A DNA stretch of 64,000 nucleotides from NCBI RefSeq assembly GCF_001420595.1, contig NZ_LJIX01000006.1, positions 4,492,857-4,556,856 of the forward strand, given 5' to 3'. Numbering within the stretch: position 1 is the stretch's first letter; every line of letters begins with the position of its first letter. Shown piece by piece: positions 61,819 through 64,000 of the stretch. A program made the position numbers and the translations under genes. The stretch is from Cytobacillus solani (lineage in GTDB: Bacteria; Bacillota; Bacilli; Bacillales; Cytobacillaceae). The notes below the pieces were generated by a model. It was given only the letters and a program-made list of their open reading frames with translations. It did not search any database and was not told the origin of the DNA.

Positions 61819-63291
61819 TCACTGATAGATCTTTTTCATTGACTCGTACAATTTCAAATATATTTTATATTGATCCTTGTATATTTCATTATTTCTTTTA
61901 TTAGGCACATATAACTTTGACTGGGAAGAAATAATATATTGATCAACAAATTCTTTATAATCCTCAACCCACCCTAAGGATTGAAATGCGGTTGCCGCAA
62001 TGCCAATGGATGGTAAATATTCACTGTTTGCCGGTACTCTTACCGTTTTATTCGTTAGGTCAGCTAAGAGCTGGCACCATGAATGACTTCTTGCACCGCC
62101 GCCAATGAGGGTAATGCTGCCAACATTCTTTTGCATCAACATTTGCATAATTTGAAATAAAGAGAAACAGATGCCTTCTAAAACAGCTCTGGCAAAATCA
62201 GATTTCTTTGTCTTAGGGCCAATGCCCCAAAATGCCCCCTTTGCTTCACTATCTTGTACAGGGCATCTCTCTCCATGAACATACGGTAAAAATAATAAAT
62301 GATTTGAGCCTGGAGGTGATTTCTGAACTTCATCTTCAAAATCAGCATAATTTCCTGATTGAATAAACGCCTCCACCGCCCAACGGTGCACATTTCCTAC
62401 ATTTAATAAAGGGGCGATGGATATATTCAACTCTTGGATGATATGTGCGAGAGTAAATATTCCATGGTCCTTAGGCGAATGATCCTTCGAAGGAACAGCA
62501 ATCCAGCCTGTTGTGCCTAAATACATATAACAATCTCCCTCAGAAATGGCTCCTGCACCAAGAGTGCTCGCTCCAGCATCTCCCGCTCCACAGAGTACAG
62601 GTGTATGTAGGCAAAACCCCGTTTCATTTGCACCAAATGCTGAAACCTGACCAACCTCTTGTTCTGAAGAAGTAAGCTCAGGCAACATGAATTGCTCAAT
62701 GCCTAAGCTGCTTAAAAGTTGCGTTTCCCATTTTCTTGATTCAATATTCATAAAACCAGATGTTGCTGCTGTTGTATAATCTGTTACAACTGAACCAGTT
62801 AATTTATAGATAATATAATCTTTTGCACTAAATACAACATGTATCCTTTTATCACTATTGCTTATGCTATTCTTTTTCAGCCAAAGTAATTTCGAAATCG
62901 GAGATGAAGACGTAATTCTATTTCCGGTCAACTCATATAAACCTGGCAGTTTCTTATTAATTTCTTCAGCCTCTATGTTTGCTCGATTATCTGAATAAAG
63001 AATAGCACTTGTTGTATTTTCTCCTTCTTGAATCAAAATAACATCTTCCATTTGACCGCTAAACGTAATAGCCTTAATGGACTGTGAAGAAACACCATGT
63101 ACAGAAAACCACTCATGAGTAATCGATTGAACACCTTCCCACCATTCCTCAGGGTTCTGTTCTATCTCGTTATTTTCACCTAAGCTTGTATGGATGTTAA
63201 ATGAGTGTTCTGCGAAAATTTTCCCTTCTTGGCTTAATAAAACACCTTTAATCGCAGTTGTTCCTAAATCAAAAGCTGCAATATAGTGCAT
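61819..63291 (-). CDS. FGGY-family carbohydrate kinase (xylulokinase/gluconokinase-like)
   Basis: 490 residues, full length. Motifs: DLGTTAIKGVL (phosphate 1), AITFSGQMEDVI, GAGDAGASTLGAG, YLGTTGWIA (phosphate 2) and LIGGGARSHSWCQLLADLTNKTVRVP (FGGY signature region). It phosphorylates a sugar or sugar alcohol in the cytoplasm; the substrate cannot be read from sequence. It lies 17 bases after a TrpA-like gene on the same strand, so both belong to an operon that begins beyond the right edge. AAAAAGGATG precedes the ATG. Confidence 0.88.
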   Translation of the reverse strand: MHYIAAFDLGTTAIKGVLLSQEGKIFAEHSFNIHTSLGENNEIEQNPEEWWEGVQSITHEWFSVHGVSSQSIKAITFSGQMEDVILIQEGENTTSAILYSDNRANIEAEEINKKLPGLYELTGNRITSSSPISKLLWLKKNSISNSDKRIHVVFSAKDYIIYKLTGSVVTDYTTAATSGFMNIESRKWETQLLSSLGIEQFMLPELTSSEQEVGQVSAFGANETGFCLHTPVLCGAGDAGASTLGAGAISEGDCYMYLGTTGWIAVPSKDHSPKDHGIFTLAHIIQELNISIAPLLNVGNVHRWAVEAFIQSGNYADFEDEVQKSPPGSNHLLFLPYVHGERCPVQDSEAKGAFWGIGPKTKKSDFARAVLEGICFSLFQIMQMLMQKNVGSITLIGGGARSHSWCQLLADLTNKTVRVPANSEYLPSIGIAATAFQSLGWVEDYKEFVDQYIISSQSKLYVPNKRNNEIYKDQYKIYLKLYESMKKIYQ

Positions 63292-63308
63292 AATTACACA
63301 TCCTTTTT

Positions 63309-64000
63309 CTACTTTGCACTAGAAAGTCCTTGAATGAAATGAACAAATTGTTCTTTATCCTGCATTTCTACCATTCTCACTATTTCGCTTCCGACGACAA
63401 CACCCTCGAATCCACAATTCCATACTTGCTCAGCGAGAAGAGCATTCTTCACACCAAATCCAGCCATTAGTGCTGCTTCCGTTTGACTGCGTATTTTATG
63501 ATAAAATTGAGGCAATTCATTAAGATTCGTTATATTTGTCCCTGTCTTCCCTTGATGAATTTGACAATACACCAAGTCTGCTCCTTTTAAAGCAATTTCC
63601 AGCTCGCTATCATCCATGCCGTTGTTAATCACCGGGATAACTGAAACATTAAACTTATTTAACTCTTTACGAAGGCCAATCACTTCATCCAAAGGCAAAT
63701 CTGGAATAATAAGGCCATCAATGATTTGATAGATTGATAAATCTATATAAAGGCCAGATTTAATTACATCTTCGTAGTATCCCATTACCCATATAGGTAC
63801 ATTAATTTCCAATCGAAGTCTTTTAAAGAAAGGGAGTATTTGATCCTTTTTATGGAAATTAGAATAAGCCCTGGCATGTGATCTTTTAATGACTTCCCCC
63901 TCTAAGTATGGATTCTCACTTGGAATCCCCACTTCAACTGCATCAACTCCATTTGCTACCGCCTGTTTTATATAAGCAAGTGCGGAGCCTACATCCGGAT
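63309..64000 (-). CDS. Tryptophan synthase alpha-like (TrpA family) protein, 5' end outside window
   Basis: The open frame continues to the right edge: upstream of the GTG at 63932 it still reads PDVGSALAYIKQAVANGVDAVEVGIPS, the conserved first third of TrpA, so the start lies outside. The catalytic Glu of the E-V-G-I-P strand is kept, but the second acid (Asp in the usual DPLADGP) is Glu in NPYLEGE. GFGVKNALLAEQV and GFEGVVVGSEIV match the phosphate-binding end. No trpB or other trp gene is adjacent; an FGGY kinase follows. It may therefore be a stand-alone retro-aldolase acting on a phosphorylated sugar, rather than part of tryptophan synthase. Confidence 0.8.
   Translation of the reverse strand, partial: PDVGSALAYIKQAVANGVDAVEVGIPSENPYLEGEVIKRSHARAYSNFHKKDQILPFFKRLRLEINVPIWVMGYYEDVIKSGLYIDLSIYQIIDGLIIPDLPLDEVIGLRKELNKFNVSVIPVINNGMDDSELEIALKGADLVYCQIHQGKTGTNITNLNELPQFYHKIRSQTEAALMAGFGVKNALLAEQVWNCGFEGVVVGSEIVRMVEMQDKEQFVHFIQGLSSAK

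Overview
The window is low-GC Gram-positive DNA, most likely from a member of the Bacillaceae. The evidence is AGGAGG-type ribosome binding sites, frequent TTG and GTG starts, a KinB-type sporulation kinase, a SecA2/SlaP accessory secretion pair, TagO and YknW/YknX homologues. I see no rRNA, tRNA, CRISPR array, phage or transposase gene. The genus cannot be named from this alone.

Layout. (1) 1-6.2 kb, minus strand: a wall-polysaccharide locus. It holds an undecaprenyl-P GlcNAc-1-P transferase (TagO/WecA type), a Wzz-like protein, and the four enzymes of the WbpA-B-E-D route to UDP-2,3-diacetamido-2,3-dideoxy-glucuronate. (2) 6.5-9.9 kb, plus strand: secA2 and slaP, the accessory Sec machinery known for S-layer secretion in the Bacillus cereus group. 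(3) 10-28.5 kb, mostly minus strand: exported proteins. Seven here, and an eighth at 45-46.7 kb, carry the same module of about 75-80 residues (motifs YWDG, KGQIG, PINLWKR, LKPGE-YRVY, GGQYG-G, YIT, TPSKxKL), at the N- or C-terminus, fused to unrelated catalytic domains. These are an NlpC/P60 peptidase, NAGPA phosphodiester glycosidase, anthrax-lethal-factor-like protease, glucosaminidase, 5'-nucleotidase, a DUF3298 protein, a beta-propeller and an alpha/beta hydrolase. I infer a wall-attachment module whose clients are exported by SecA2/SlaP and retained on the local polysaccharide. This is the best candidate for an undescribed system. A subtilase and an ATPase-less YknW/YknX pair lie among them.

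(4) 28.8-34.5 kb: small stress-type genes (GNAT, AraC, two VOC, a frameshifted SRPBCC), a 9-copy 51-bp tandem array, a DUF4062 gene that seems to start with CTG plus a coupled 70-residue protein, and an esterase. (5) 34.5-45 kb: an oxamate carbamoyltransferase/carbamate kinase operon (allF-allG-allH-allK), a dCache two-component system and an MFS transporter. The operon and the transporter share a promoter block of about 45 bp with 11-bp-spaced boxes, so they probably form one regulon. (6) 46.8-58.2 kb: a second undescribed-looking catabolic module: an iron/opine-type ABC importer, creatininase-family amidohydrolase, ArgH-like lyase and BadF/GlcNAc-kinase-type kinase, with a ROK repressor and a divergent secreted PIG-L deacetylase. 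Palindromic ROK-type operators lie between the last two. (7) 58.3-64 kb: a membrane diguanylate cyclase, a KinB-like kinase, a decayed epimerase, an FGGY sugar kinase and a TrpA-like protein that runs off the window.

A dispersed intergenic repeat of about 150-200 bp occurs five times (about 9.94, 22.58, 26.10, 36.58 and 43.36 kb). Three copies start immediately after the TAA of the upstream gene. Two shorter-period tandem arrays (about 21 bp) lie at 0.57 and 14.3 kb.
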